Assembly: GCA_963749535.1 (NCBI GenBank)
Contig: CAVVNF010000014.1
Coordinates: 1-64,000, forward strand
From: Chersky-299 sp963749535
GTDB taxonomy: Bacteria; Actinomycetota; Thermoleophilia; RBG-16-64-13
Length of the DNA stretch: 64,000 bases
Reading direction: 5' to 3'
The translations under genes and the position numbers were made by a program. Below, one piece after another: positions 8,036 to 17,808 of this stretch. Position 1 is the first letter of the stretch. Every line of letters begins with the position of its first letter. Under the pieces are notes generated by a model that made no database searches, had not been told where the DNA came from, and saw only the letters and a program-made list of their open reading frames with translations.

Positions 8036-9037
8036 TCAGGCCTCTCTCGTGGCCCGGTCTTTCTTCTGCTCTTTCGCCCGATAAAGGCTGGCATCCGCCT
8101 CTTGGAGCAGGGCTTCCGACTCCACCCCGTCCTCCGGGCAAGAGGAAGTGCCGAAGCTCACCTGGAGGCTTGCGAACGATCTGCCGATCTTGAACCGGGT
8201 CTTGGAGACGGATTCCGCTATCCTGCGTCCCACCTGCTGGATGGCGCCCTTCTCAGCTTCGGGCATGAGGATCATGAACTCGTCGCCGCCGAACCGGCAA
8301 GGCATGTCGACGTCGCGGACATTCATGCGCATGAGGTTGGCCAGATGCTGCAGCGCGGAGTCACCGGCAGCGTGGCCGAAGGTGTCGTTGACCCACTTGA
8401 GATTGTCGAAGTCGAGCATCAAGAGCGCGAACGGGTGCCGGTAGCGCTTATAGATCTCGATGTGGCGCTCCAATTCCTGATCGAGGTAGCGCCGGTTGTG
8501 CAGGCTGGTAAGGGTATCCGTGTGCGCCAGCCGGTCGAGTTCCGCGCTCGACTGCACATGGTACGATTCCGCGGCTGCCGCCATGATGCGGTGAAGACCG
8601 AGCCGCAGGATACGGACCAGCTCCAGGATGTCTTGATCCTGGTGCCGCATGCCGGCGGACAACCGCTCCCAAAGGGAGTCTTCCAGCGCGTCGAGGCTTT
8701 GGGCGAGGGAGACTATGCTCCCGCTGTCGTCCTGACGAAGGAGCCCGAGGGTGCTGGCCTGCTTGTAATAGTGGCCGCCGGGCTCGAACTGATCGAGAAC
8801 CTTCTCGTCCGCGAGACAGGCGCCCAAGCCCTCGATGAGTTCGACCGAAGTGCGGATGCTTTCCTGTGTGGGAAAGTGCTCGAGGGTGCCGAGGTCGTCG
8901 ATCTGAGTGATAAGGCGGCTGAGCCAGCTCTTGGTGATGTCGAGCTTGTGCTCCTCGAGGATGCGGCGAGCCTTCTCGAGGATCGCGCTCCGCGCCTCTC
9001 CATCAGCCGTGTTTCCTGCTGTGAAACCGTTCGGCAC
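8036..9037 (-). CDS. GGDEF diguanylate cyclase with N-terminal sensor-like helical domain
   Basis: A 333-residue protein from GTG 9037. Residues ~15-165 are helical (ARRILEEHKLDITKSWLSRL) and resemble the N-terminal domains of stress-sensor regulators. The C-terminal GGDEF domain begins LAHTDTLTSLHNRRYL and holds the catalytic motif CRFGGDEFMILMPEA. The product inhibition site is present: RDVD (RxxD) lies five residues before GGDEF. It therefore should make cyclic di-GMP from GTP and be feedback-inhibited. There is no transmembrane segment, so it is cytosolic. The facing promoter at 9,077-9,104 fits a short leader. The neighbouring glycosyltransferase, read divergently, could be an exopolysaccharide gene under c-di-GMP influence, but that link is only positional. 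Confidence 0.92.
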   Translation of the reverse strand: MPNGFTAGNTADGEARSAILEKARRILEEHKLDITKSWLSRLITQIDDLGTLEHFPTQESIRTSVELIEGLGACLADEKVLDQFEPGGHYYKQASTLGLLRQDDSGSIVSLAQSLDALEDSLWERLSAGMRHQDQDILELVRILRLGLHRIMAAAAESYHVQSSAELDRLAHTDTLTSLHNRRYLDQELERHIEIYKRYRHPFALLMLDFDNLKWVNDTFGHAAGDSALQHLANLMRMNVRDVDMPCRFGGDEFMILMPEAEKGAIQQVGRRIAESVSKTRFKIGRSFASLQVSFGTSSCPEDGVESEALLQEADASLYRAKEQKKDRATREA

Positions 9038-9076
9038 GGGCTAACCTCTTCGCTCAGATGACAATTATGCACTCAT

Positions 9077-9104
9077 AATATAATGTCGGAGAGTAAGCCT
9101 GCAA
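9077..9104 (-). promoter_or_regulatory. Sigma70-like promoter for the diguanylate cyclase
   Basis: On the minus strand TTGCAG (9104-9099) is followed after 16 nt by TATATT (9082-9077). Transcription would start about 30 nt before the GTG at 9037. The -10 matches 5 of 6 consensus bases and the region is locally AT-rich. Confidence 0.55.
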
Positions 9105-9216
9105 GGTTTAGATTCACCTTCTGTTAAAATCAGGCCCACGTCACATGTAAACCTTTGTCTCACATCGGCTTTTTGGGACCATCGAGCTCGCGGGTAACAG
9201 CCCACAGGAGGATGGA

Positions 9217-10329
9217 GTGAGGATAGGGTTCGACGCCAGGGCAATCCACTACCGTGGTATTGGGACCTATTCACGGAACCTTCTTCGTCATTTCGCCACA
9301 TGCGGTCACGAGTTCGTCATTTTCTGCCAGGACGAGGAAAAGGAAGGCCTACCGTCGGCTGACACTTTCACCTTCGTCTCTGCCAATCTGGATCCCTTTG
9401 CTCCGCGCTCTCGGGGCGCTTTCAAGAATCTGGTAGAACAATCGCGGGTGGACCTTCTTCACGTGCCCAGCGCCTGGGCGCCTACCGGGCTCGCGGTGCC
9501 GCTGGTGGCGACCATCCACGACGTGGTTCCGTTGATATACCCACGCAGCCTCCATAACCCTTTTCTGCGCAGGCGGTACAAGCGCCAGCTCAACAGAACG
9601 CTGGCCGAAGCCCGCTACATCATCACGGTGTCGCAGATATCGCTCTCGGCCTTGAGTGCGTACGCGGGGGTCGATCCTGCGATGGTCCGTGTTATCCATA
9701 ATGGGGTCTCGGAGCAGTTCCATCCTGTGCGGGACGAGGCGGAGCTGGCCGCCGTTCGGCACCGCTACAGCCTGCCGGAGCGGTTCGCGTTCTGGGTGGG
9801 TGATTTTCGGCCGGAGAAGAATCTGGACCTCCTTGTGCAGGGATGGTCTCGGCTGCCCAAGCGCCTTCCGGAACCGCTACCTCTGGTGCTCGCCGGCAGC
9901 CAGACCGGCGATTTTCGTCAGATCAGGAAACTGGTGGAGCAGAAAGGGCTGAAAGATCAGGTCCACTTCCCCGGGTTCATTCGCGACAGCGACCTTGCAG
10001 CGGTGTACTCGGCGGCCACCGTTTTCGTGTTTCCCTCTCTGTACGAAGGGTTCGGCTTGCCGCCGCTGGAGGCAATGGCCTGTGGCACGCCTTGCGTGGT
10101 CTCCAATTCCTCGTCGCTCCCCGAAGTCACTGGACGCGCCGCGATGCTCTTCAATCCCACATCGCCGGACCAGTTCGTGGAGGCCGTTTCTCGTGTACTC
10201 ACCGACCCGCCGCTGTACGAGTCGCTCCGGGAGGAGGGTCTTGTTCAATCCGCCCTATTCCCGTGGGCCAAATCCGCCGAGGAGACCCTTCTCGTTTACG
10301 CAAACGCGCTGGAATCGCCTTCCGGTTAG
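9217..10329 (+). CDS. Family 4 glycosyltransferase
   Basis: A 370-residue GT-B enzyme. GTG at 9217 follows AGGAGG with good spacing. The N-terminal domain shows GFDARAIHYRGIGTYSRNL, and an acceptor-side motif VATIHDVVPLIYP. The C-terminal domain shows FAFWVGDFRPEKNLDLLVQG and the nucleotide-sugar E-x7-E motif in YEGFGLPPLEAMACGTPCVV. These are typical of mannosyl- or rhamnosyl-type transferases using UDP- or GDP-sugars. No transmembrane helix is seen. It is alone, divergent from the diguanylate cyclase and upstream of rex, so the glycan it builds cannot be named. Confidence 0.93.
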   Translation: MRIGFDARAIHYRGIGTYSRNLLRHFATCGHEFVIFCQDEEKEGLPSADTFTFVSANLDPFAPRSRGAFKNLVEQSRVDLLHVPSAWAPTGLAVPLVATIHDVVPLIYPRSLHNPFLRRRYKRQLNRTLAEARYIITVSQISLSALSAYAGVDPAMVRVIHNGVSEQFHPVRDEAELAAVRHRYSLPERFAFWVGDFRPEKNLDLLVQGWSRLPKRLPEPLPLVLAGSQTGDFRQIRKLVEQKGLKDQVHFPGFIRDSDLAAVYSAATVFVFPSLYEGFGLPPLEAMACGTPCVVSNSSSLPEVTGRAAMLFNPTSPDQFVEAVSRVLTDPPLYESLREEGLVQSALFPWAKSAEETLLVYANALESPSG

Positions 10330-10378
10330 GGCCGGCATCGGGGCTTTCTGAGCAGGCGAGCGCCTCCCTCCAGTCGAC

Positions 10379-10412
10379 TTTGATTCATTTTTCACAACTC
10401 CTGTGCTAAACT
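10379..10412 (+). promoter_or_regulatory. Upstream region of rex with a Rex-like half-site
   Basis: TTTTCACAA at 10389-10397 matches the right half of the Rex operator (TTGTGAA-N4-TTCACAA); the left half, TTGATTCA, is poor. Rex genes are commonly autoregulated. A possible -10 (TAAACT, 10407-10412) lies downstream. The match is weak and is reported mainly because the same TTTTCACA element recurs before the hdr-flx operon. Confidence 0.3.
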
Positions 10413-10528
10413 CCCGCGTGAGTTCGCCCCCCTCACGGGGAACAGTGTTTTGACGGACTGCCTGGGAGAGGAGTACACAGATCAGTCCTCGCCGTGTGAA
10501 TACGAACAAGCCCCCCGAAAGGACGAGT

Positions 10529-11140
10529 GTGCCGCAGGTAGCGGTGCCTCGGCTCGCGCGGTACTTGAGACTGCTGCACCGCCTGGAGAAAGAGGGTGTG
10601 GCCAGGGTATCCTCTCGCGAGTTGGCCGACCGTCTCGGGGCTAACGCAGCCCAGATACGCAAGGACTTGAGCTACTTCGGCGAGTTCGGTGTGCGGGGCG
10701 TAGGCTACAACGTCCGCTTCCTCATCGGCGAGCTCTCGCGGTGCTTGGGCATCGACCGAGAATGGACGATGGTGATCGTGGGCGCCGGTCAGCTGGGAAC
10801 GGCTCTGGCCCGATATCGCGGCTTTGCGGAAGAAGGCTTCAAGTGCGTGGGCGTGTTCGACCGGGCCGGTGGTTCGGTGGGCAAGAAGATCAACGGGATC
10901 ACCGTCCTCCCGGTGGAAGAGCTGACCGAGTTCATCCGCGACAACGGCGTGCCTATCGCGGTCATAGCAGTACCGGCCGAAGCCGCCGCGGAAGTCGCGG
11001 CGCTGGCCGTGGAGGCCGGGGTGAAGGGGATCCTCAACTTCGCTCCCGTCCGTCTTGCCTCGTTTCCCGGTGTGTTCGTCCATCAGCTCGACTTGTCTAC
11101 CGAGCTCATGGTGATCAGCTTCTACCTGTCCTCGGAGTAG
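10529..11140 (+). CDS. rex: Redox-sensing transcriptional repressor Rex
   Basis: About 200 residues with the Rex layout. A winged-helix DNA-binding domain (VSSRELADRLGANAAQIRKD followed by LSYFGEFGVRGVGY) is joined to a Rossmann domain with VIVGAGQLGTALARY (GxGxxG, NAD(H) binding) and the conserved VFD after the second beta strand. Rex represses fermentation and respiration genes and is released by NADH. The GTG at 10529 has AAAGGA at 5 nt and starts at VPQVAVPRL. An upstream in-frame GTG at 10496 would add 11 residues without a ribosome site. The menaquinone operon begins 73 nt downstream. Likely targets in this window are rex itself and the hdr-flx operon. Confidence 0.95.
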   Translation: MPQVAVPRLARYLRLLHRLEKEGVARVSSRELADRLGANAAQIRKDLSYFGEFGVRGVGYNVRFLIGELSRCLGIDREWTMVIVGAGQLGTALARYRGFAEEGFKCVGVFDRAGGSVGKKINGITVLPVEELTEFIRDNGVPIAVIAVPAEAAAEVAALAVEAGVKGILNFAPVRLASFPGVFVHQLDLSTELMVISFYLSSE

Positions 11141-11213
11141 GCGGCATCTCGGCCCTTTTCGGCGCCCGCGGATGCCCGGTCGCCAACCTCTTCCGACGAG
11201 AACGGATCTTTAG

Positions 11214-12821
11214 ATGAAGGACTTGCGCGATTTCATAAAGCTTCTCCGGGACCGCGGGCAGCTCGCAATAATCGACACCCCTGTCGATCCTATCCTCGAG
11301 ATCACGGAGATCGCCGATCGGGTGGGCAAGGCCGGTGGGCCGGCGCTGCTCTTCACTCGCCCCAAGGGTCATCGAGTACCTATCTTCATAAACCAGTTCG
11401 GCAGTCACGAGCGGGTGTGCCTGGCGCTTCGAGCCGACTCGTACGAGAGCCTCGCCGGTCGGGTGGAGCGGCTGGTGTCTCCAGATCTGCCGGACACGGC
11501 CTGGGAGAAGATCAAAGCGCTGTCCAAGCTTAAAGATCTGGCCGCGCTGCAACCGCGCATCGTGAAGGATGGGCCGTGTCAGGAGGTGGTACTGACCGGA
11601 GACCAGGTGGATCTTGGCGCGTTGCCGGTCTTGAAGTGCTGGCCGCTCGATGGCGGACCTTACATCACGCTGCCGCTCGTCTTCACCAAGCACCCGCTCA
11701 CAGGCCGGCGGAACGTGGGCATGTACCGGCTGCAGATCTACGATGCACGCACCACCGGCATGCACTGGCATCTCCACAAGGACGCCGCCGAACACCTCCG
11801 CATCTCGCGTGGAAAACTCGAGGTGGCGGTGGCGATCGGGACGGACCCGGCGATCACCTATGCCGCGACCGCTCCGGTGCCCGGCGCACTGGACGAGATG
11901 GCCTTCGCGGGCTTTCTCAGGGGAGACGCGGTGGACATGGTCCGCTGCCTCACAGTCGATCTACAGGTGCCGGCCCACTCGGAGTTTGTGTTGGAAGGGT
12001 TCGTCGACCCGAGCGAACATCGCCTCGAGGGCCCGTTTGGCGACCACACCGGCTACTACTCGCTCGCCGACGAATACCCGGTGTTGCACGTCTCGGCCAT
12101 CACGCATCGTAAGGAACCGGTCTATTCCACGACCATCGTCGGCCAGCCGCCGATGGAGGACACCTACCTCGCAAAAGCCACCGAGCGGTTGTTCCTCCCG
12201 CTCCTGCGCCTCAGCCTGCCCGAGTTGGTGGACATGGATCTCCCGAAGGAGGGCGCGTTCCACAACTGTGCGCTCGTGTCGATAAGGAAGCGATACCCCA
12301 TGCATGCGCGGAAGGTGATGCACGCACTGTGGGGCGCCGGTCAGATGCAATTCTGCAAATGCATCGTGGTGGTGGACGAGGACGTCGACGTCCACGACTA
12401 CGCCAAGGTGGCCTGGCGGGTGTTCAACAATGTTGACTGGAAGCGCGACGTGATGGTGACCGAGGGCTCGCTCGACGCGCTCGACCACTCCTCTCCTCAG
12501 CCGTTCTGGGGAGGCAAGGCAGGCATAGACGCCACGCGGAAAGGTCCCGACGAAGGGCATACCCGGGAGTGGCCGCCGGACGTCGTCATGTCGGAGGACG
12601 TCAAGACCCGCATTGATCGCCTGTGGCCCGAATTGGGCTTGGCCGCCCTCCAGAGCGGGGGCACGTCGCTAAGCAGTGCTGCAGCGGGCAGGGCACCCGG
12701 GACTGTGGCGCTCACCGAGCCGGTCGCCGCCACAGAGCCTGTCGCCGGCACGGAGCCCGCGGCGCCGCTCGAGCCGGCTGAGTCCGTCGCGGCCAGCGAG
12801 CCTGCCGTGCGGCAGGACTGA
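11214..12821 (+). CDS. UbiD-family (prFMN) decarboxylase of menaquinone synthesis, with repetitive tail
   Basis: The 535-residue protein starts MKDLRDFIKLLRDRGQLAII. It has the UbiD core YITLPLVFTKHPLTGRRNVG, MYRLQIYDARTTGMHWHLHK and LEGPFGDHTGYYS, holding the acidic residues near the prenylated-FMN site. It lies directly before ubiA, menG and the mqnE/A/C genes, so it is likely the late decarboxylase of the futalosine route (the MqnL role). No ubiX-type prFMN synthase is in the window. After about residue 480 comes a low-complexity tail of repeated TEP/SEP units (12,690-12,815) with no known function. The ATG at 11214 begins the operon; spacing to ubiA is 1 nt. Confidence 0.88.
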   Translation: MKDLRDFIKLLRDRGQLAIIDTPVDPILEITEIADRVGKAGGPALLFTRPKGHRVPIFINQFGSHERVCLALRADSYESLAGRVERLVSPDLPDTAWEKIKALSKLKDLAALQPRIVKDGPCQEVVLTGDQVDLGALPVLKCWPLDGGPYITLPLVFTKHPLTGRRNVGMYRLQIYDARTTGMHWHLHKDAAEHLRISRGKLEVAVAIGTDPAITYAATAPVPGALDEMAFAGFLRGDAVDMVRCLTVDLQVPAHSEFVLEGFVDPSEHRLEGPFGDHTGYYSLADEYPVLHVSAITHRKEPVYSTTIVGQPPMEDTYLAKATERLFLPLLRLSLPELVDMDLPKEGAFHNCALVSIRKRYPMHARKVMHALWGAGQMQFCKCIVVVDEDVDVHDYAKVAWRVFNNVDWKRDVMVTEGSLDALDHSSPQPFWGGKAGIDATRKGPDEGHTREWPPDVVMSEDVKTRIDRLWPELGLAALQSGGTSLSSAAAGRAPGTVALTEPVAATEPVAGTEPAAPLEPAESVAASEPAVRQD

Positions 12822-12822
12822 C

Positions 12823-13743
12823 ATGCCGGAGGCGGACTTTAGCCCCAGCCGCGGGTTCGCGGCGGGCCCGCGCAGCGCGGCCCGCTCGGCAGGCGTTTAC
12901 GGCATCCGTTTCCTGCGGCTCGTCAAATTCGAGCACTCCGTGTTCGCGCTACCGTTCGCCTATGCCGCGGCATTCCTCGCTGGGATGCAGGTTCCCGGCT
13001 TCTGGCGGATGTTCTGGATCACCGTGGCCATGGTCTCGGCCCGTAGTCTGGGAATGGCGGTCAACCGTCTGATCGACGCCAGGATCGACGCGTTGAACCC
13101 GCGCACCGCCGGTCGCGAGATCCCCGCCGGACTGCTCAGTCGATGGCACGTGTGGCTTTTCACGCTGGCCAGCCTGGGCGTTCTGATCGTTGCCACCTTC
13201 AATCTGCCCGTGATCACGCGGTACCTGTGGCCGATCGTAGTCATCCCGATGTTGATCTATCCGTTCACGAAGCGCTGGACATGGCTGTGCCACCTACTGC
13301 TTGGGGCAGCGGACGGTCTCGGACCAGTTGGAGCCTGGGTGGCCGTGACGGGGAAGGTCACCTGGGAGCCCTTCGTCTTGGGTGCCGCTGTTGCGCTGTG
13401 GATAGCCGGCTTCGACGTGATCTATGCATTTATGGACATCACTGTGGACCGGTCTCAGGGCCTGCACTCCATCCCGGCCGATCTCGGCCACAAGGCCGGC
13501 TTGTGGAGCACTCGCGGCTTCCACGCCGCAGCGGTGCTCCTGTTGGCCTGGGTGGGCTACATCCAGAGTGCCGGCCCGCTCTACTACGCCGGTGTTGCGA
13601 TCTGCGCCATCCTCCTGTTCTACGAGAACTGGCTCATGAGAAAGGTAGACCTGACTAAGGTGGGTGTCGCCTTCATGACCATGAACGGCCTCTTGAGCGT
13701 CGTATTCCTGGCGTTCACGACGATGGCCCTTTTCGTGCGATGA
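12823..13743 (+). CDS. UbiA-family prenyltransferase (menaquinone pathway)
   Basis: A 306-residue membrane enzyme. The first Asp-rich motif is in NRLIDARIDALNPRTAGREI and the second is in DVIYAFMDITVDRSQGLHSI, both binding Mg-diphosphate of the prenyl donor. About eight hydrophobic helices are visible, for example PIVVIPMLIYPFT and AAVLLLAWVGYI. In this operon it would attach the polyprenyl chain to the naphthoate made by the futalosine route (the MqnP role). The start ATG at 12823 lies 1 nt after the UbiD stop, and the end overlaps menG, so translation is probably coupled. The sequence is intact. Confidence 0.92.
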   Translation: MPEADFSPSRGFAAGPRSAARSAGVYGIRFLRLVKFEHSVFALPFAYAAAFLAGMQVPGFWRMFWITVAMVSARSLGMAVNRLIDARIDALNPRTAGREIPAGLLSRWHVWLFTLASLGVLIVATFNLPVITRYLWPIVVIPMLIYPFTKRWTWLCHLLLGAADGLGPVGAWVAVTGKVTWEPFVLGAAVALWIAGFDVIYAFMDITVDRSQGLHSIPADLGHKAGLWSTRGFHAAAVLLLAWVGYIQSAGPLYYAGVAICAILLFYENWLMRKVDLTKVGVAFMTMNGLLSVVFLAFTTMALFVR

Positions 13744-14450
13744 CCCCGGTCGACGCGACTCCTGAACCACGCAAGATACGGCAGATGTTCGACGAGATCG
13801 CTACGTCGTACGATCGTCTCAACGACCTGATGACGGCGGGGCTGCACCATCGCTGGAGGGAGTTAGGAGTAATGCTCACGCAAGTGGGGCCGGGCTCCTC
13901 CGTCCTCGACGTGTGTTGCGGCACTGGCGACTTCGCGTTCGCCGCGCGCAAGGTGATCGGGCCGGAGGGTCGGGTGGTCGGCGTAGACGTGTCGGAGCGG
14001 ATGTTGAGCGTCGCGCGCGAAAAGAGCGGACGGAACCAACTATACGTCGACTTCCGGACGGCCGATGTGTTGGAACTGCCCTTCGCGGACGGCGAATTCG
14101 ACGCCTGCACGGTCGGTTTTGGCATTCGGAATGTGTCTGAGATAGTGCGGGCCTTCGGCGAGATGCGCCGGGTGTGCCGCCCTGGAGGCAGGGTGGTCTG
14201 CCTGGAGATAACCCAGCCGCAGATCCCGGTGTTCAAGCAGTTCTACAGCATGTGGTTCACTCACACTGTGCCGTGGCTGGGGCGGCTGGCGGCGCACGAT
14301 GCGTCCGCGTACAGCTATCTACCGGCCTCGGTTCGGCGCTTCCCCGATCCCGATACCCTGCGGGGTCTGATGGAACAAGCCGGGCTGAGGAACGTGCGCT
14401 ACGAGATCTTGGCGGGGGGCATCATCGCCCTGCACCACGCGACCGTGTAG
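13740..14450 (+). CDS. menG: Demethylmenaquinone methyltransferase
   Basis: A 236-residue class I SAM methyltransferase of the UbiE/MenG family. Family marks are KIRQMFDEIATSYDRLNDLM at the N-terminus, the SAM loop VLDVCCGTGDFAFAAR, GFGIRNVSEIVRAFGEM, and the C-terminal RNVRYEILAGGIIALHHATV. It adds the final ring methyl group to give menaquinone. Its ATG overlaps the UbiA stop (ATGA). Because the rest of the operon is of the futalosine route, menaquinone and not ubiquinone is the product. Intact. Confidence 0.95.
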   Translation: MTPVDATPEPRKIRQMFDEIATSYDRLNDLMTAGLHHRWRELGVMLTQVGPGSSVLDVCCGTGDFAFAARKVIGPEGRVVGVDVSERMLSVAREKSGRNQLYVDFRTADVLELPFADGEFDACTVGFGIRNVSEIVRAFGEMRRVCRPGGRVVCLEITQPQIPVFKQFYSMWFTHTVPWLGRLAAHDASAYSYLPASVRRFPDPDTLRGLMEQAGLRNVRYEILAGGIIALHHATV

Positions 14451-14607
14451 GCGCGGCGGCGGATAGACCACCGTTGGGGTCGCGGCGCCGTCGTCAGGCA
14501 TGAATCGGGACATCCTGCGCGCGGGGCCCGTCGCGGCCGCTCCGGTGGGGTGCTTGTTGCGACGCCATGCGTGTGGCGCAGTGGGCCCAGGTGCTAGACT
14601 CCGCTGC

Positions 14608-15759
14608 ATGTCTGCTGCAATGGCTCTCGAACCCCTCGCCCTCGTTGAAGAAAAGGTCGCTCGCGGCGAACGCCTGGATCTTCGCGACGGCATAACGCTC
14701 TTCGAGTCCGACGACCTGATGCGGGTCGGCCGGCTCGCGGACGGGGCGCCGGCGGGCGAAGGTGGGCGACGAAGCCTACTTCGTGGTGAACCGCCACATC
14801 AACTACACCAACATGTGCCGCAACCACTGCCGGTTCTGCGCTTTCTCGCGCGACGCAGGACGAAGCTGGTGCCTACACGTTGACCGTGGACGAGGTGGTT
14901 GACAAGGCGCGCGAGGCTGCCGCCAGGGAGCGACGGAGATCCACATCGTGGGCGGAGAGCATCCCGACCATGCCGTACGCTGCCGTTCGGGCGATGATCA
15001 CGGGGATCCACCGGGTAGCCCCAGAGGTCCACATCAAAGGCTTTCACTGCGTCGGAGATCGCCCATTTCGCGCAGCCGAGAAAGGGTCTCTGTGCGAGAG
15101 AGTTGCTCCGCGACCTCAAGACCGCGGGAGTCGCAGCCTGCCGGGGGCGGAGCCGAGATATTCGCCGCGGAAGTGCGCGAAGCGGTGTGCCCAACAAAGA
15201 TCTCGGGCGAACAGTGGCTCGAGGTGCATCAGATGGCGCATCGGGTGGGGCTCAAGACCACGGCCACCATGCTCTACGGCCACGTGGAGACGGTCGGCGC
15301 AACGGGTCGACCACCTGCTCAGGCTGCGGCCGCCCAGGACCAGACCGGGGGGTTCCTGGCTTTCATCCCGCTCGCTTTTCAGCCTAAGAACACGCGTCTC
15401 TCGCACCTGCCCGGCCCCACCGGCACGGATGATCTCAAGGTGCTCGCGGTCGCCCGCCTGCTGCTCGACAACATCGCCCATATCAAAACGTACTGGGTGA
15501 TGACCGGCCTGAAGCTCGCCCAGGTGGGCCTGTTCTTCGGCGCCGACGATCTGGACGGGACCGTGGTGGAGGAGGTCATCTCCCTGATGTCTGGGGCGGA
15601 CCACGGCCAGGTGGTTCCCAAAAGCGAACTGGTCCGGGTGATCCAAGACGCGGGCCGCGTGCCGGTTGAACGCGACGCCCTGTACAACGTCGTCGAGCGT
15701 TTCGGCTCGAGGCGCGACACGCGCCTGAAGCGGTCGAGGCGGGGAGAAGGCCGGCATGA
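14608..15759 (+). CDS. mqnE: Aminofutalosine synthase MqnE (radical SAM, frameshifted)
   Basis: The gene runs from ATG 14608 to a TGA that overlaps the mqnA start at 15756. The radical-SAM motif is intact (NMCRNHCRFCAFSR, CX3CX2C). Other blocks are VVNRHINYT, EIHIVGGEHPD, GGAEIFAAEVREAVCPTKIS, GLKTTATMLYGHVET, LAFIPLAFQPKNTRL and KTYWVMTGLKLAQVGLFFGA. MqnE joins a chorismate-derived enol to S-adenosylmethionine to make aminofutalosine. At least six frame breaks occur (about 14,755, 14,862, 14,930, 15,045, 15,150, 15,300) plus one near 15,715. Two I could resolve are +1 insertions and one is a deletion. The C-terminal third is clean. Given intact motifs, sequence error is more likely than gene death. 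Confidence 0.88.
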
Positions 15760-16730
15760 CGGTCAGGGTGGGCCACATCGAGTTCCTGAACTGCTACCCG
15801 CTGTATTACGGGCTGCAGCAGCGCGGCACCCTGGACCGGCGGGAGATCGAATTCGTGCGGGGCGTGCCCACCGATCTCAACCGCATGCTGCTGGACGGAT
15901 CCGATCGATTTCGGGCCCATCAGCTCTATCGCCTACGCTCGAGATCACCGGCAGTCTGGTCCTTTCCCGTCGTTTGAGCATCTCGTCCTTCGGCGCGGTC
16001 GACAGTATCCAGCTCGTCACCCGACGGCCCCTGAGCGAGGTGCGGACGCGTGGCCCTCACGTCGCAGAGCGCCACGTCGGTCGCCTTGCTCAAGACGATG
16101 CTCAAGCTGCGCTTCGGCCAGGAGATCGAATATGGTCCCTTGGAGGGGTCGCCCGCGGCAGCCCTGAAGCAGTACGATGCGGCCCTGGTGATCGGCGACG
16201 AAGGGCTCACGGCCCTCTATTTCCCGGCGGCCGGTACCACCTGCTACGACCTGGGCGAGATGTGGCAGGCCTGGACCGGCCTGCCCATGGTGTATGCGGT
16301 GTGGGCCACTCGCGACGAATTCGCGACCGAGGAAAGCACCGGATTGGCCGCGGTCGAAGAAGAGCTCGTGCGGTCGATGGACTTCGGCCGGGAACATCTG
16401 CCCCAGGTCGTAGCCTCGGCCGCCGGACGCTTCCGCTTCGGCGAGGACTGTCTCACGCGGTACTTTCAGGTGCTGTTGTACGACTTCCCAGAGGAATACC
16501 AGCGGGGCCTCCACCGCTTCTTCGAGCTGGCCTGCGAGGCAGGAGAATTGCCTGAAGTCCCGCCGTTCCGTTTTCTCGACGACCTTCCGGACCTTCGCGG
16601 AGGGCCATCCCGCTTGGCGGCCGGTCGCGGAGGGTCATCACGGTCGGGGGCCGAGCCGGCGGCCGGAGGCGCAGGTGCGCAGGCTTCGACGGCCGCGTCT
16701 CCTCCCGCCGGACGAGCAGAAGACCGCTGA
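15756..16730 (+). CDS. mqnA: Chorismate dehydratase MqnA (frameshifted)
   Basis: Starts MTVRVGHIEFLNCYPLYYGL with the N-terminal MqnA signature, followed by VRGVPTDLNRMLLDG. Then, after frame breaks near 15,905, 15,955 and 16,050, it continues with ISSIAYAR, VALTSQSATSVALLKTMLKL, AALVIGDEGLTAL and DLGEMWQAWTGLPMVYAVWA. MqnA dehydrates chorismate to 3-enolpyruvyl benzoate, the first committed step of the futalosine pathway. After about residue 275 there is an Ala/Gly/Arg-rich tail of some 45 residues (RLAAGRGGSSRSGAEPAAGG), unlike the usual family end. The ATG overlaps the mqnE stop. Confidence 0.87.
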
Positions 16731-16769
16731 CCTTGGACGTTTCGGACGGCATCGGCCGACGCGAGTCCC

Positions 16770-17808
16770 ATGGCCGGGCGCATGACCGATGAGGAGGCTC
16801 TCTCGCTCCTGCGTCCCGCGACCTGCTGGAGCTGGGGCGCCGGGCGGACGAGATGCGCAGGCGCAAGATCCCCGGCGGTCAAGTCACGTTCATCGTGGAC
16901 CGCAACATCAACTACACCAACGTCTGCGTCTCGGGCTGCGCGTTCTGCGCCTTCTACTGCAAGCCGGGCTCCCCGGAAGCATACCTCCTGTCTCGCGAGG
17001 CCATCTTCACGAAGATCCAGGAGACGATGGATCTGGGCGGCACAGCGATCATGCTGCAGGGGGGCTGCACCCCGACCTGGACGTGACGTATTTCGAGGAG
17101 CTCTTCCGCGCCATCAAGGAGCGGTTCGACATCACCATCCACTCGCTCTCACCCCCTGAGATCGCCCACATCTCCAGGATCAGCGACCTTTCCATACGCG
17201 ACACGCTCGAACGGCTGCAGGCCGCGGGACTGGATTCGCTACCGGGCGGCGGCGCGGAGATCCTCGTGGATCGTGTGCGGCAAGAGGTGGCCCCCGGCAA
17301 AGCGAGCGCCAAGGTGTGGCTGGAGGTGATGCGGGAAGCGCACCGCCTGGGCATCCCCGGCACCGCGACCATGATGTTCGGCAGCGTCGAGACTCTCGAA
17401 GAGAGCGTGGCGCACCTGCGTGCTATCCGCGATCTGCAAGACGAGACCGGCGGCTTTCGGGCGTTCATTCCCTGGACCTTCCAGTCCGGGCACACGGGGC
17501 TGGAGGGCCTCACCGAGCAGGCGACGGGCGTGGAGTATCTGACCATGTTGGCGGTCTCGCGCCTCTATCTTGACAACGTCCGCAATATCCAGGCGTCCTG
17601 GGTCACGCAGGGACTGAAGATGGGTCAGGTGGCCCTCCGGTTCGGCGCGAACGATCTCGGGAGCACGATGATCGAGGAGAACGTGGTGGCGGCCACCGGG
17701 TTGCGGGTGAGCGCGAACCGCGAGGACTTGGTCCACGCCATCCGGCGCGCCGGTTACACGCCGGTGCAGCGGCGGACGGACTACTCTGTCGTGCGCGTGT
17801 TCGACTGA
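16770..17808 (+). CDS. mqnC: Cyclic dehypoxanthinyl futalosine synthase MqnC (frameshifted)
   Basis: Radical-SAM enzyme with VDRNINYTNVCVSGCAFCAF (CX3CX2C), IQETMDLGGTAIMLQGG, LDVTYFEELFRAIKERF, GGGAEILVDRVRQEV, GTATMMFGSVETLEESVAHL and ASWVTQGLKMGQVALRFGAN. It cyclises dehypoxanthine futalosine to the bicyclic naphthoate precursor. Two frame breaks lie near 16,815 and 17,068; from 17,080 onward the frame is clean to TGA at 17,808. mqnB and mqnD are not in the window. Start ATG at 16770 lies 39 nt after the mqnA stop. Confidence 0.9.
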
